From positions 1 through 64,000 of the forward strand of contig NZ_JAGMUL010000023.1 in the NCBI RefSeq assembly GCF_019049285.1: 64,000 nt of DNA. Direction: 5' to 3'. Positions 41,963 to 50,992 of this stretch are shown here, piece by piece. The notes under the pieces were generated by a model. That model ran no database searches. It worked only from the letters and a program-made list of their open reading frames with translations, and was not told where the DNA came from. The first letter of the stretch is position 1, and each line of letters begins with the position of its first letter. This stretch comes from Streptomyces sp. AC550_RSS872 (GTDB lineage Bacteria > Actinomycetota > Actinomycetes > Streptomycetales > Streptomycetaceae). A program made the position numbers and the translations under genes.

Positions 41963-43465
41963 TCACTCACCCGGCGGCGGCAGCACCCCGCACAGCGCCT
42001 CCAGGGCCGCCCCGTACGCATGCTCCGAGGGCGTCGCGTAGCCCACGACGATGCCGTCGCGGACCGGCATGACCGACTCCGTGGCATCCGGGTGCCGGAA
42101 CTCGGCGAGGCCGTCCAGGGCGATGCCCTGCCAGGTGGCCGCCTTGACCGTGGACCGCTCGGTGCCGGGCGGCAGCCGCAGCACCGCATGGAGTCCGGCG
42201 GCGACACCGGTGACCTCGATGTGCGGCGCGTGCGTGGCGAGGGCGGCCACGAGACGGTCGCGGCGACGGCGATAGCGCTGCCGCATACGCCGTACATGAC
42301 GGTCGTACGCCCCGGAGACGATGAAGTCGGCGAGGCTCAGCTGGTCGAGGACGCTCGCCCACGCCTCACGCTCGCCCTTGGCCGCCAGCACGTCGTCGAC
42401 GTACCGCTCCGGCAGCACCATCCACCCGAGCCGCACGGCCGGCGACAGGCTCTTGCTGACCGAGCCGATGAAGATCACCCGATCCGGATCGAGGCCCTGG
42501 AGGGCGCCGACGGGTTTGCGGTCGTAGCGGAACTCGCCGTCGTAGTCGTCCTCCAGCACCGCGCCTCCACGCGCGCGTGCCCAGTCGATCACGGCGGCGC
42601 GGCGCCCGGGGTGCAGCGGGCCGCCGGTCGGGAACTGGTGCGCGGGTGTGAGCAGCACGGCCCGCTCGCGTCCCAGCAGGTCACTGCGGGCGCCGTCCTC
42701 GTCGAGAGGGAGCGGCACGGTCCGTACGCCCGCCGCGGCGAGCAGTTCCCGGTGGAAGCCCAGCCCGTACGCCTCCACGGCCAGCGGGCCACGCAGCACG
42801 CCGCCGCCTGTGCTGCCGCCCGTGCCGCCGCCCTTGTCCTGGCCGAACAGCAGCCGCAGAGCGTGCGCGAAGCCGGAGCAGATCACGATCCGGCCCGGCT
42901 CGGTGCGCACACCACGCGCGCGTGCCAGGTACTCGGTGAGCGCCTCCCGCAACTCCACGCGGCCGGCGGGATCACCGGGCCCGAAGACCTCGTTCGGCGC
43001 CTGCTGGAGGGCCCGCCGGTAGGAGACCAGCCAGGCGGCGCGCGGGAACGCCGAGGCGTCCGGCGTGCCCTGCCGAAGGTCGTGCCGAGGTCCACGCGCG
43101 CGTGGCGACGCCCCGGCTGTCCTGCGAGGCGCCCGCTCGGCGCGGCGCAGGGGCTCGGCACGCTCGGCGACCCTCGTCCCGGAGCCCTGGCGCGCGGTGA
43201 GCCACCCCTCGGCGACCAGTTCCGCGTACGCGTCGGCCACGGTGTTGCGGGCGAGCCCGAGGTCGGCGGCGAGCGAGCGGTACGGCGGCAGCCGGGTGCC
43301 GGGCGCGAGCCGGCCCTCGCGCACGGCGTCCCGCAGTGCGCGGGTCAGAGCGGCCCGGCGCCCGCCCGGTCCGGAGGACCCGGACGCATCGGACAGATCC
43401 AGATGCAGGTCGCCGCCGATCCCCGCCGCGGAGTCAGCCCACGAATTGACCCACGATTTCGCCAT
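41963..43465 (-). CDS. MocR-type regulator (GntR + aminotransferase fold)
   Basis: 500 aa. The GntR winged helix is at about residues 35-105 (LTRALRDAVREGRLAPGTRL, LGLARNTVADAYAELVAEGW), then a fold-type I PLP aminotransferase domain (about 130-490) with GSVSKSLSPAVRLGW, PLP Lys near 336, and VLEDDYDGEFRYD. MocR/PdxR-type regulators use PLP as effector. It is divergent from the AhpD-like gene 47 nt away, so that gene is the obvious target. On the minus strand TAGGGT lies 8 nt before the ATG, suggesting a leaderless or near-leaderless mRNA. Confidence 0.92.
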   Translation of the reverse strand: MAKSWVNSWADSAAGIGGDLHLDLSDASGSSGPGGRRAALTRALRDAVREGRLAPGTRLPPYRSLAADLGLARNTVADAYAELVAEGWLTARQGSGTRVAERAEPLRRAERAPRRTAGASPRARGPRHDLRQGTPDASAFPRAAWLVSYRRALQQAPNEVFGPGDPAGRVELREALTEYLARARGVRTEPGRIVICSGFAHALRLLFGQDKGGGTGGSTGGGVLRGPLAVEAYGLGFHRELLAAAGVRTVPLPLDEDGARSDLLGRERAVLLTPAHQFPTGGPLHPGRRAAVIDWARARGGAVLEDDYDGEFRYDRKPVGALQGLDPDRVIFIGSVSKSLSPAVRLGWMVLPERYVDDVLAAKGEREAWASVLDQLSLADFIVSGAYDRHVRRMRQRYRRRRDRLVAALATHAPHIEVTGVAAGLHAVLRLPPGTERSTVKAATWQGIALDGLAEFRHPDATESVMPVRDGIVVGYATPSEHAYGAALEALCGVLPPPGE

Positions 43466-43512
43466 GGAAATGCACCCTACAGTCGGTCTTTCCGGTCCGT
43501 AGGTTGATGCAC

Positions 43513-44052
43513 ATGACGACGAACACGATCGACACCAAGCGCGCCGAGTCCGCCAAGTCCGCCGAGTCCCTCGCCGAATCCATCAACGAGGCCGAGGCCG
43601 CCCGTACCCGCCTGGACTTCGCGAAGTCCGCCCCGAAGGTCTTCCGCGCCATCGTCGGCTTCGACGCGGCAGCCCGCGAGGGCCTGGACCCGGCGCTCGT
43701 CGAACTGATCCAGATCCGTGCCTCGCACCTCAACCACTGCGCCTACTGCCTCCACATGCACACCAACGACGCCCGCAAGGCCGGCGAGAGCGAGGGCCAG
43801 CTGCACATGGTCGCCGTCTGGCGCGAGGCCCGCCACTTCTTCACCGACAAGGAGCAGGCGGCCCTGGCCCTCACGGAGGCGGTGACCCTGGTGGCCGACG
43901 GCGGGGTCCCCGACGAGGTCTACGCCCGGGCCGCAGCTCATCTCGACGACCAGGAGCTGGCCCACGTACTGGCCCTGATCCTCACGATCAACACCTGGAA
44001 CAGGGTGGCGTTGGCCACGGGGAAGGTGGCGGGGACGGACGAGCGGCGCTAG
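43513..44052 (+). CDS. Carboxymuconolactone decarboxylase/AhpD-like protein
   Basis: 179 aa (ATG at 43513; ATGs at 43504 and 43507 also in frame). The AhpD redox motif CAYCLHMH gives Cys76, Cys79 and His83. Residues ~12-35 (ESAKSAESLAESINEAEAAR) are an additional helical segment. AhpD-like proteins act as thiol peroxidase adaptors or hydroperoxidases. Probably controlled by the divergent MocR regulator (inference). Confidence 0.9.
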   Translation: MTTNTIDTKRAESAKSAESLAESINEAEAARTRLDFAKSAPKVFRAIVGFDAAAREGLDPALVELIQIRASHLNHCAYCLHMHTNDARKAGESEGQLHMVAVWREARHFFTDKEQAALALTEAVTLVADGGVPDEVYARAAAHLDDQELAHVLALILTINTWNRVALATGKVAGTDERR

Positions 44053-44094
44053 GCGAGGCGGAGGTGTCCCAGCGGTGCCGGTCCCGCCGGCCCG

Positions 44095-45582
44095 TCAGAC
44101 GGTCATGGGCCGGTCGTACGGCGAGATCGGTGCCGGCAACCGTGAACTCCCCGTCAGATAGTGGTCGACGGCCGCCGCCACCGCCCGCCCCTCGGCGATG
44201 GCCCACACGATGAGCGACTGCCCTCGGGCGGCATCCCCTGCGGCGAAGACGCCGGGCGCGTTCGTCGCGAACCCGGCATCCCGTGTGATCGTGCCGCGCG
44301 GTTCCATCCCGATCCCCAACTGGTCGATCAGGCCGTCTCCCCGGTCCGGCCCGGAGAAGCCGAGGGCGAGCAGCACGAGGTCGGCCGGCAGCTCCCTCCC
44401 GGTGCCCGGCAGCGGGCGGCGCCGCGCGTCCACCTCGGTCAGGTGCAGCGACCGTACGTGCCCGTCGGCGTCACCCGTGAAACGGAGCGTGGACGCCGCG
44501 AACAGCCGCGCGTCCGCGTCCGCCGCAGGCGCCGTCTCCAGATCGCGCGCCTCCTCGTGCGCCGCCGACAGACGGTAGATCTTCGGGTACGTCGGCCAGG
44601 GCTCGGCGTCCTCGTCCCGCTCGGCGCCCGGCTGCGCGTAGATGTCCAGTTGGGTCACGGACGCCGCGCCCTCCCGTACGGCGGTGCCCAGACAGTCGGC
44701 CCCGGTGTCCCCGCCGCCGACGATGACGACATGCTTCCCGGCAGCGGACATGGGGGACGCCTCCAGATCCCCCTCGCACACCCGGTTCGCCAGCGGAAGG
44801 TACTCCATCGCCTGCTGGATGCCGCTCAACTCCCGCCCAGGAACGGGTAGTTCACGCCAGGCCGTGGCCCCGGTGGCGATCACGACCGCGTCGTAGCGCG
44901 AGCGCAGTTCGGCCGCCCCGATGTCCTGTCCGACCGCCGTCGACGTACGGAACTTGGTCCCCTCGGCGCGCATCTGCTCGATCCGGCGCTCCAGATGGTG
45001 CTTCTCCATCTTGAACTCGGGGATGCCGTACCGCATCAGTCCGCCGAGCCGGTCGTCCTTCTCGTACACGGCGACCGTGTGCCCTGCCCGGGTCAGCTGC
45101 TGCGCCGCGGCGAGCCCCGTGGGCCCCGACCCGATCACCGCGACCGTCCGCCCGGAGAGCCGGTCCGGCGGCCGCGGCTGCGCGAAGCCGTCCTCCCAGG
45201 CACGGTCGGCGATGGCACACTCGACGTTCTTGATGGTCACGGCGGGCTGATTGATCGCCAGCACACACCCCGCCTCGCAGGGCGCCGGACACAACCGCCC
45301 GGTGAACTCGGGGAAGTTGTTCGTCGCGTGCAGCCGGTCCGCCGCCGCCCGCCAGTCCTCCCGCGACACCAGGTCGTTCCACTCGGGGATCAGATTGCCC
45401 AGCGGACAGGCGTCGTGGCAGAACGGTATGCCGCAGTCCATACAGCGGTCCGCCTGCTTGCTGATGATGGGCAGCAACGCCCCGGGGACGTACACCTCGT
45501 CCCAGTCCCGGACCCGCTCCTCGACGGGCCGGCGCGGCCAGTCCTGGCGGCGGGTGGTCATGAAACCCTTGGGATCGGCCAT
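44095..45582 (-). CDS. gltD: Glutamate synthase small subunit (GltD-type)
   Basis: 495 aa from the ATG at 45582 (GAGGAAGA upstream). The N-terminal Fe-S region has CMDCGIPFCHDACPLG (Cys47, 50, 55, 59) and a second set in LCPAPCEAGC. The FAD dinucleotide-binding loop is VAVIGSGPTGLAAA (about 147), and NADPH binding is VVIVGGGDTGADC (about 291). In NADPH-GOGAT it feeds electrons to GltB. No gltB is adjacent; GltD-like proteins also serve as electron donors to other enzymes, so function as a GOGAT subunit needs gltB elsewhere in the genome. Confidence 0.92.
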   Translation of the reverse strand: MADPKGFMTTRRQDWPRRPVEERVRDWDEVYVPGALLPIISKQADRCMDCGIPFCHDACPLGNLIPEWNDLVSREDWRAAADRLHATNNFPEFTGRLCPAPCEAGCVLAINQPAVTIKNVECAIADRAWEDGFAQPRPPDRLSGRTVAVIGSGPTGLAAAQQLTRAGHTVAVYEKDDRLGGLMRYGIPEFKMEKHHLERRIEQMRAEGTKFRTSTAVGQDIGAAELRSRYDAVVIATGATAWRELPVPGRELSGIQQAMEYLPLANRVCEGDLEASPMSAAGKHVVIVGGGDTGADCLGTAVREGAASVTQLDIYAQPGAERDEDAEPWPTYPKIYRLSAAHEEARDLETAPAADADARLFAASTLRFTGDADGHVRSLHLTEVDARRRPLPGTGRELPADLVLLALGFSGPDRGDGLIDQLGIGMEPRGTITRDAGFATNAPGVFAAGDAARGQSLIVWAIAEGRAVAAAVDHYLTGSSRLPAPISPYDRPMTV

Positions 45583-45692
45583 GGCCGTCTTCCTCGCGTG
45601 CGCGTGTGACGTGCTGGAGCCGTGCGTCAGCGGGCCGCACTCTTGCGGCCACGATACGTCCCACCGGCCACCCGCGCAGAGCGGCGGACAGG

Positions 45693-46172
45693 TCAGCTGA
45701 GGGCCAGCACATACGACACCGCAGCGGCGGCCGAGGCGACCGTACGTATGTGGTTCCAGACCGTCCACTCGCTCACATACGTCGGCCAGTAGGCCGCCGC
45801 CTCCTGAGTGCCCGCCTCCAGCTCGGCCAGCGCCTCGTTGCGGGGCACGTTCGCCACCATGGTCACCCCGAACGAGCCGAACAGATACAGCGCGCTGCCC
45901 AGCAGCAGCTCCACCGTGCCCTCGTCCGGCCAGAGCACGAAGGTCACCACGGCGATCACCGCGCACAGCACCGCCGTCCCGATGAACACCAGCATGAACG
46001 CCGGCATCAACGCGGTCACATTGATCGCCTTCATCGCGGCGACACCCTGCGCGGGCGGCAGCGCGGCGAGCCCGCGCATCACGAAGGTCGAGAAGGCACA
46101 GAAGACCCCGGCCACGAGACCGGTCCCGACCACTCCGATCACGACCAGGACGAAGTACGGCCCATCGATCAT
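45693..46172 (-). CDS. DUF1772 (anthrone oxygenase-like) membrane protein
   Basis: 159 aa with four membrane helices (about residues 5-28, 55-75, 82-100 and 135-157). The N-terminal LVAGVFCAFSTFVMRGLAAL and central NVPRNEAL are characteristic of DUF1772/anthrone oxygenase-like proteins. Most members are of unknown function; some are in aromatic polyketide clusters. Start ATG at 46172. Confidence 0.85.
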   Translation of the reverse strand: MIDGPYFVLVVIGVVGTGLVAGVFCAFSTFVMRGLAALPPAQGVAAMKAINVTALMPAFMLVFIGTAVLCAVIAVVTFVLWPDEGTVELLLGSALYLFGSFGVTMVANVPRNEALAELEAGTQEAAAYWPTYVSEWTVWNHIRTVASAAAAVSYVLALS

Positions 46173-46439
46173 GTCAACGTCAACTCCCGCATCCCGCCGA
46201 GCCCCTGCCCGGCCCCTTCCGTCACCACAAGTCAAACCCTGGACGAGAACGGCGACCATGGCCGAGCGGCGCCGACACATGTGCGAGCGTCCAGGGGCGA
46301 TAGGCGATAGGCGATAGGCGATCAGGTGGTGGGTGATGGCCATGGGGCGAGGACCCCGCAGGGGCAGCCCGGGGCCGCCGACCGGCCGCCTTCTGCCCGC
46401 CTTCCGAACCACCGGCCGACCCCCGTCAGCCCACCCCCG
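46173..46439. other. 267-bp intergenic with short tandem repeats
   Basis: Contains four copies of the 7-bp unit gataggc at about 46298-46322, and at its right edge two copies of a 14-bp unit (46421-46448) that continue into the stop of the DUF2293 gene. No ORF or RNA is recognised. Confidence 0.6.
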
Positions 46440-46448
46440 TCAGCCCAC
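46421..46448. repeat. 2 x 14-bp tandem repeat at the DUF2293 stop
   Basis: ccccgtcagcccac at 46421-46434 and 46435-46448. The stop codon of the DUF2293 gene (46440-46442) lies in the second copy. Confidence 0.85.
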
Positions 46449-47135
46449 CCCCGACACCTTTTCCCGCCACGTCCGCAACGTCGTCTCCACGGCCGCCGCG
46501 ATCCGCCGCCGCGCCTCGTGTCGTGGCACGCCGCTCATCAGCAGCTGGTCGTACGGCGTGTCCATGTGCCGCACGGACGCCACGACCGCCGACGTCACCG
46601 CCCTCTCGGACAACGCCCGCCCCGCCGCACTGCGCCCCACCCGTCCGCTGCCCCGCACCGACGCATGCGCGGCGATCTCCCGCGCCCGCTCCGCCGGACA
46701 CCCCGGGAACAGCCGGCGTATCTCCACCGCGAACGCCTCCGCGAACCGCACGTCCTCCCGTGCCCGCCGCCGTGCGTCCCGCACCCGGCGCCGCCGCCGG
46801 GCCTCCGCGTCCACCAGGCACCGCTGCTCCGCCCGGGTGAGCCCCGCCTCCTCCACGAGGACGCCCTGCCGCTCGTAACGGCCCCGGCGCCGGTTGAACC
46901 GCACGACCACCGCCGACAGCGCACTCTCCTCCCGCGACCGCCGCGTCAACGCCGTGTCGCCACGCGGCAGGAACACCAGATGCCCAAGGTCGGCACAGTC
47001 GAGACACCGCGGCGCACCGTCCTCCAGCACGAGCATCTGCAACGGTCCCGCATGGCACTCCGCGCAGTGCCGCCGCCGGAGGGGTTGAACGACGAGAAGG
47101 CCGGTACGGGGCGGGGGAGTTGCGAGAGGTGCCAT
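46440..47135 (-). CDS. DUF2293 protein with zinc-ribbon-like N-terminus
   Basis: 231 aa from the ATG at 47135. Two CxxC pairs (Cys24/27 and Cys44/47, in CAECHAG and CLDCADLGHL) probably bind zinc. Then a strongly basic region (EARRRRRVRDARRRAREDVR) and DUF2293 at about 115-225 (ILFPGCPAERAREIAAHASV-like, MSGVPRHEARRRIAAAVETT). DUF2293 is of unknown function; the zinc ribbon and basic region suggest nucleic acid binding (inference). The stop codon is inside a 14-bp tandem repeat. Confidence 0.82.
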   Translation of the reverse strand: MAPLATPPPRTGLLVVQPLRRRHCAECHAGPLQMLVLEDGAPRCLDCADLGHLVFLPRGDTALTRRSREESALSAVVVRFNRRRGRYERQGVLVEEAGLTRAEQRCLVDAEARRRRRVRDARRRAREDVRFAEAFAVEIRRLFPGCPAERAREIAAHASVRGSGRVGRSAAGRALSERAVTSAVVASVRHMDTPYDQLLMSGVPRHEARRRIAAAVETTLRTWREKVSGVG

Positions 47136-47291
47136 AGGGGGTTCATTCCCCTCCGGACGGGTCTTGGGAACTACCCGGCGGGGACCGCAATGCCGTCTGA
47201 CCAGGCCCGGGCGGGGATACGGCCGCGCGCTGGACGCACCCCGAACGTCACGCGATCCGGGGTGGCGCCTCCCTGTCGCATCATGGGGCGT

Positions 47292-47924
47292 GTGCGACTC
47301 GAAGCGATCACCTGGGAACGGCTCGGCGACCTGCTGGCCGAGCGCCTGCTCGACCTGAAGCCGGCCGACGGCGGCCCCTGGCCCCGCGTCGCCTTCGACG
47401 GCGCCCCGGCCGCCCGCCCGGGAGACCTCGCCGAGCGGGTCGGAGAGGCGCTGCGCATACGCGGCCGCCCCTCGCTCACCGTCGACACCCAGGGCTTCCT
47501 GCGCCCGGCCTCGGTCCGCCTGGAGTACGGCCACCGGGACGTGGAGGCCTACTACGACGGCTGGTTCGACACCGGCGCCCTGTGGCGCGAGGTCTTCGGC
47601 CCCCTCGAACCGGGCGGCGACGGCCGCGTGCTGCCGGACCTGTGGGACCCGGTCACCGACCGAGCCACCCGCAGCCCCTACGTCCAACTCCCGCCCGGCG
47701 GCGTCCTGTTGCTGCACGGCCCCCTCCTCCTGCGTCACTGGTTCCCCTTCGATCTGACCGTCCACGTCCTCCTCTCACCCGGCGCTCTACGCCGCCGTAC
47801 CCCCGAGACCGAGCACTGGACCCTCCCCGCCTTCGAGCGCTACGACCACGAGACCGACCCGGCCGCCACGGCGGACGTCCTGGTGCGCGCCGACGACCCT
47901 CGGCACCCGGCGTGGAGCGGTTGA
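47292..47924 (+). CDS. Uridine-kinase-like protein without a P-loop
   Basis: 210 aa from a GTG at 47292 (an ATG at 47283 is in frame). I place the start at the GTG because a CATCAT -10-like hexamer ends 7 nt upstream. The sequence follows the nucleoside/uridine kinase pattern in Streptomyces (FDGAPAARPGDLAERVGEAL, LEYGHRDVEAYYDGWFDTGA, LLHGPLLLRHWFPFDLTVHV). The expected GxxxxGK(S/T) at the first strand is GAPAARPGD, with no Lys, so it should not bind ATP in the usual way. Possibly a catalytically inactive kinase relative. Confidence 0.7.
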   Translation: MRLEAITWERLGDLLAERLLDLKPADGGPWPRVAFDGAPAARPGDLAERVGEALRIRGRPSLTVDTQGFLRPASVRLEYGHRDVEAYYDGWFDTGALWREVFGPLEPGGDGRVLPDLWDPVTDRATRSPYVQLPPGGVLLLHGPLLLRHWFPFDLTVHVLLSPGALRRRTPETEHWTLPAFERYDHETDPAATADVLVRADDPRHPAWSG

Positions 47925-48163
47925 TCCGTGATCCATCGAATCCCTGGGGACGAGACCCGAGTGATCATCCGTGTCGTCCCGCGGAAGATCGTGTGCTTGG
48001 CTGCCTGTTCGCCGCCCGTGGCCGGGGTCGTCCCGTCCGTGGCCGGTGGCCGGCACCGCTCGGTTCCGGGTGCGTCGGCCGGGTGGCGCGGCGAGAATGA
48101 AGGGCGCCGGGACTAGCGGTGCGTCCTGCGCCGCGCCGGCCGTCCGGCATCGGGAGGTACTTC

Positions 48164-48601
48164 ATGACCACTGCCGGAGACATCATGCACCGTGGTGCCC
48201 AGTGGATCCCGGCCCACGAGACCCTGGACCGCGCCGCTCAGCTGATGCGCGAGCTGGGCGTCGGAGCCCTGCCCATCAGCGACGAGAACGAGCGGCTCTG
48301 CGGCATCCTCACCGACCGCGACATCGTCATCGGCTGCGTGGCCGTGGGCCACGACCCGAGCAAGGTCACCGCCGGCGAGATGGCCCAGGGCACCCCGCGC
48401 TGGATCGAGGCGAACGCCGACATCAGCGACGTGCTCCGGGAGATGAAGGAGCACCAGATCCGCCGGCTCCCCGTGATCGAGAACAAGCGTCTGGTCGGCA
48501 TGATCAGCGAGGCCGATCTGGCACTGAACCTGAGGGAGAACGAGGTCGGTCAGTGGGCCGAGAGCGTCTACGCCAGGACCGGCGCGCCGACGACGCACTG
48601 A
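48164..48601 (+). CDS. CBS-domain pair protein
   Basis: 145 aa from the ATG at 48164 (GGGAGG upstream). Two CBS motifs, about residues 5-62 (TAGDIMHRGAQWIPAHETLD, LCGILTDRDIVIGCV) and 75-130 (RWIEANADISDVLREMKEHQ, RRLPVIENKRLVGMISEADL). CBS pairs sense adenosine nucleotides or SAM. A stand-alone CBS protein; partner unknown. A frame at 47928-48116 just upstream has no supporting features. Confidence 0.93.
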   Translation: MTTAGDIMHRGAQWIPAHETLDRAAQLMRELGVGALPISDENERLCGILTDRDIVIGCVAVGHDPSKVTAGEMAQGTPRWIEANADISDVLREMKEHQIRRLPVIENKRLVGMISEADLALNLRENEVGQWAESVYARTGAPTTH

Positions 48602-48702
48602 CCCGGCGACCGGCTCTCACAGCTCACTCCTTTCACTCCTTCTGTCGTCCTCGTCCGGCTCACGTGCCGGGCGGGGGCGCCCCGATGTTCCCGCAGTCCG
48701 GG

Positions 48703-49830
48703 TCACAGCCATCCGTTGCGCCGGAAGCCGCGGTACAGCACCACACAGGCGACGGATATCACGCCCAGGACCAACGGATATCCGAACGTCCAGCGCAGCT
48801 CCGGCATGTGCTCGAAGTTCATTCCGTACACCCCGCACACCATCGTCGGCACGGCGATGATCGCGGCCCAGGCCGTGATCTTCCGCATGTCCTCGTTCTG
48901 CGAGACGGTCACCTGTGCCAGGTGCGCCTGAAGGATCGAGTTCAGCAGTTCGTCGAAGGCGAATATCTGCTCCTTGGCCCGCAGCAGATGGTCCGAGACG
49001 TCGCGGAAGTAGGCCTGTATCTCCGGCTCGACCACCCGGATCGGTGTCGAGGCCAGCTCCTCGAGGGGGCGGCTCAGCGGAACCACGGCCCGCTTCAGCT
49101 CCAGCAGTTCCCGCTTGAGCTGGTAGATCCGCCCCGGGTCGGCCCGCGCGCCGTTCTCCGCGAACACGTCCGTCTCGACCTCGTCGATGTCCTCCTGGAC
49201 CGAGTCGATGACGTTCAGATAGTCGTCGACGACATGGTCCGCGATGGCGTGCAGCACCGCCGCGGGCCCCTTGGAGAGCTGCTGGGGGCTCGACTCCAGC
49301 TCCTCACGCAACGGGCCCAGCGAGCCGTGCCGTCCATGCCGCACGGTGATCACGAAGTCCTGGCCGACGAACACCATGATCTCGCCGGTGTTCACGACCT
49401 CGCTGGTCGCCGTGAGTTCCTCGTGCTCGACGTAGCAGACAGTCTTGAACACCGAGAACAGTGTCTGGTCGTAGCGCTCCAGCTTCGGTCGCTGATGCGC
49501 TTCGACCGCGTCCTCGACCGCCAACGGATGCAGGGCGAACAACTCCGCGATGCCCGCGAACTCCTGGTCCGTGGGCTCATGGAGGCCGAGCCAGACGAAT
49601 CCGGCACCGCGCTTGCGTACCCGCTGGACGACGTCGACCAGATCACCGCTCTCCGGGACCCGCACGCCGTCCCGGTAGGTCACGCAGTTCACCACCGAGG
49701 AGCCCAGTGGGGACCGGGCGGGATGGCTGAGGTCGACGCGGGGGCGCCGTCGAGCCAGCCGTGCCACCTTGCGGAGGCCGCCGACCCTGTCGAGGCCGGT
49801 GACCTTCCGCAGATTCCCTGCCATGGACAT
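48703..49830 (-). CDS. corA: Magnesium/cobalt transporter CorA
   Basis: 375 aa from the ATG at 49830 with AAGGAG 6 nt upstream. Large N-terminal cytoplasmic domain with long helices (VLHAIADHVVDDYLNVIDSV, IYQLKRELLELKRAVVPLSR), then two C-terminal membrane helices with the GMN signature (YGMNFEHMPELRW) at the pore loop. CorA pentamers import Mg2+ and Co2+. The 290-bp upstream gap shows no M-box (ykoK) consensus that I can recognise. Confidence 0.95.
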   Translation of the reverse strand: MSMAGNLRKVTGLDRVGGLRKVARLARRRPRVDLSHPARSPLGSSVVNCVTYRDGVRVPESGDLVDVVQRVRKRGAGFVWLGLHEPTDQEFAGIAELFALHPLAVEDAVEAHQRPKLERYDQTLFSVFKTVCYVEHEELTATSEVVNTGEIMVFVGQDFVITVRHGRHGSLGPLREELESSPQQLSKGPAAVLHAIADHVVDDYLNVIDSVQEDIDEVETDVFAENGARADPGRIYQLKRELLELKRAVVPLSRPLEELASTPIRVVEPEIQAYFRDVSDHLLRAKEQIFAFDELLNSILQAHLAQVTVSQNEDMRKITAWAAIIAVPTMVCGVYGMNFEHMPELRWTFGYPLVLGVISVACVVLYRGFRRNGWL

Positions 49831-50121
49831 CTGGATCTCCTTGCGTGGATCTCCCCTTGACGCTCGGCTCACCTCCGGGGTGCTTCAGTCCCTTCGGCTC
49901 GCTCACCGTGCGTCGCTTCCTGTGCCGTGGTCCGCAAGTTTGCCAGCTGGGCGTGAGACGCGGGTAAGCCTGTGGGAGCAGGAGGTTCCGCTTGGTTCCC
50001 GGCTGTGGACAAAGGGGCCGCGCGCGCATCGTGGTACGAGCGGGCGCCCGTACGAGTTTCAGGGCCGCCCCGCCGAGCGTCGCCCCGTCCGGACGAGCCG
50101 GGCAACTGGGAGGATCGCATC
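49831..50121. other. 291-bp divergent intergenic region
   Basis: Between corA (minus) and a methyltransferase gene (plus). Contains the ribosome-binding sites of both genes and a GCGCGCGC stretch near 50019-50027. No ORF, RNA motif or convincing promoter is seen. Confidence 0.5.
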
Positions 50122-50934
50122 ATGACGCGAACCCACGGCTATCTCCTCGACAACCGGCAGGCCGAGGCGGGCGAGCGCTTCGACGCCTTCGCCGCTCTCT
50201 TCGACCCCACGACCTTCAGGCATCTCGAACGGCTCGGCGTCGGACCCGGCTGGCGCTGCTGGGAGGTCGGCGCCGGCGGCACCTCGGTGGTGTCCTGGCT
50301 GGCCAAGAGAGTCGGCCCGACGGGGCGGGTCGTCGCGACCGACATCGACACCTCGCTGCTCACCCCGGCCGGCCGCCCGCCGGTCGAGGTCCTCGTCCAC
50401 GACGTGGCCGCCGACGAGCCGCCGGGGGAGGGGTTCGACCTGGTGCACGCCCGGCTGGTACTCGTCCATGTGCCGGACCGCGAACGGGCGTTGCGGTCGA
50501 TGATCGAGGCCCTGCGCCCCGGCGGCCGACTCCTGATCGAGGACGCAGACCCCGCTCTCCAGCCCCTGCTCTGCCCGGACGAGTACGGCCCCGAGCAGCA
50601 GCTCGCGAACCGTCTCCGCCACGGCTTCCGCAAACTGCTCGCCGACCGCGGCGCCGATCTCTCCTACGGCCGCAGACTCCCGCGCCTGCTGCGTGAGGCA
50701 GGCCTGCACCGGGTGGAGGCCGACGCGTACTTCCCGCTCACCTCGCCCGCCTGCGCCGCCCTGGAGTCCGCCACCGTCCGCCAGATCCGCGATCAGCTCG
50801 TCACCGAGGGCATCGCCACCGACCAGGAGATCGACCGCCACCTCGCCAACGTCTCCGCCGGCGACATGGACCTGGCCACCGCTCCGATGATCTCGGCGTG
50901 GGGCCGCAAGGCACCGGAGGAGAGCGGAAGCTGA
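50122..50934 (+). CDS. SAM-dependent methyltransferase
   Basis: 270 aa; the ATG at 50122 follows GGGAGG. Motif I is CWEVGAGGTSVVSWLAKRVG, followed by VVATDIDTSLLTPAGRP, then GEGFDLVHARLVLVHVPDRE and LRPGGRLLIEDADPALQPL. A UbiE/Methyltransf_11-like enzyme of unknown substrate. Convergent with the pseudouridine kinase gene. Confidence 0.9.
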   Translation: MTRTHGYLLDNRQAEAGERFDAFAALFDPTTFRHLERLGVGPGWRCWEVGAGGTSVVSWLAKRVGPTGRVVATDIDTSLLTPAGRPPVEVLVHDVAADEPPGEGFDLVHARLVLVHVPDRERALRSMIEALRPGGRLLIEDADPALQPLLCPDEYGPEQQLANRLRHGFRKLLADRGADLSYGRRLPRLLREAGLHRVEADAYFPLTSPACAALESATVRQIRDQLVTEGIATDQEIDRHLANVSAGDMDLATAPMISAWGRKAPEESGS

Positions 50935-50992
50935 CGTCGCTTCAGCCGACACCGCGCCGCGGCCCGGCGCTGTCCCTCCCCTGCCGCCGCCG

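Noticed and set aside
47928..48116. Small ORF upstream of the CBS gene
   Set aside because: No ribosome-binding site, no sensible composition and no conservation signal that I recognise.
49831..50121. M-box magnesium riboswitch before corA
   Set aside because: I looked for the ykoK consensus (GGTGAGGCTCC and the partner hairpins) and could not find it.
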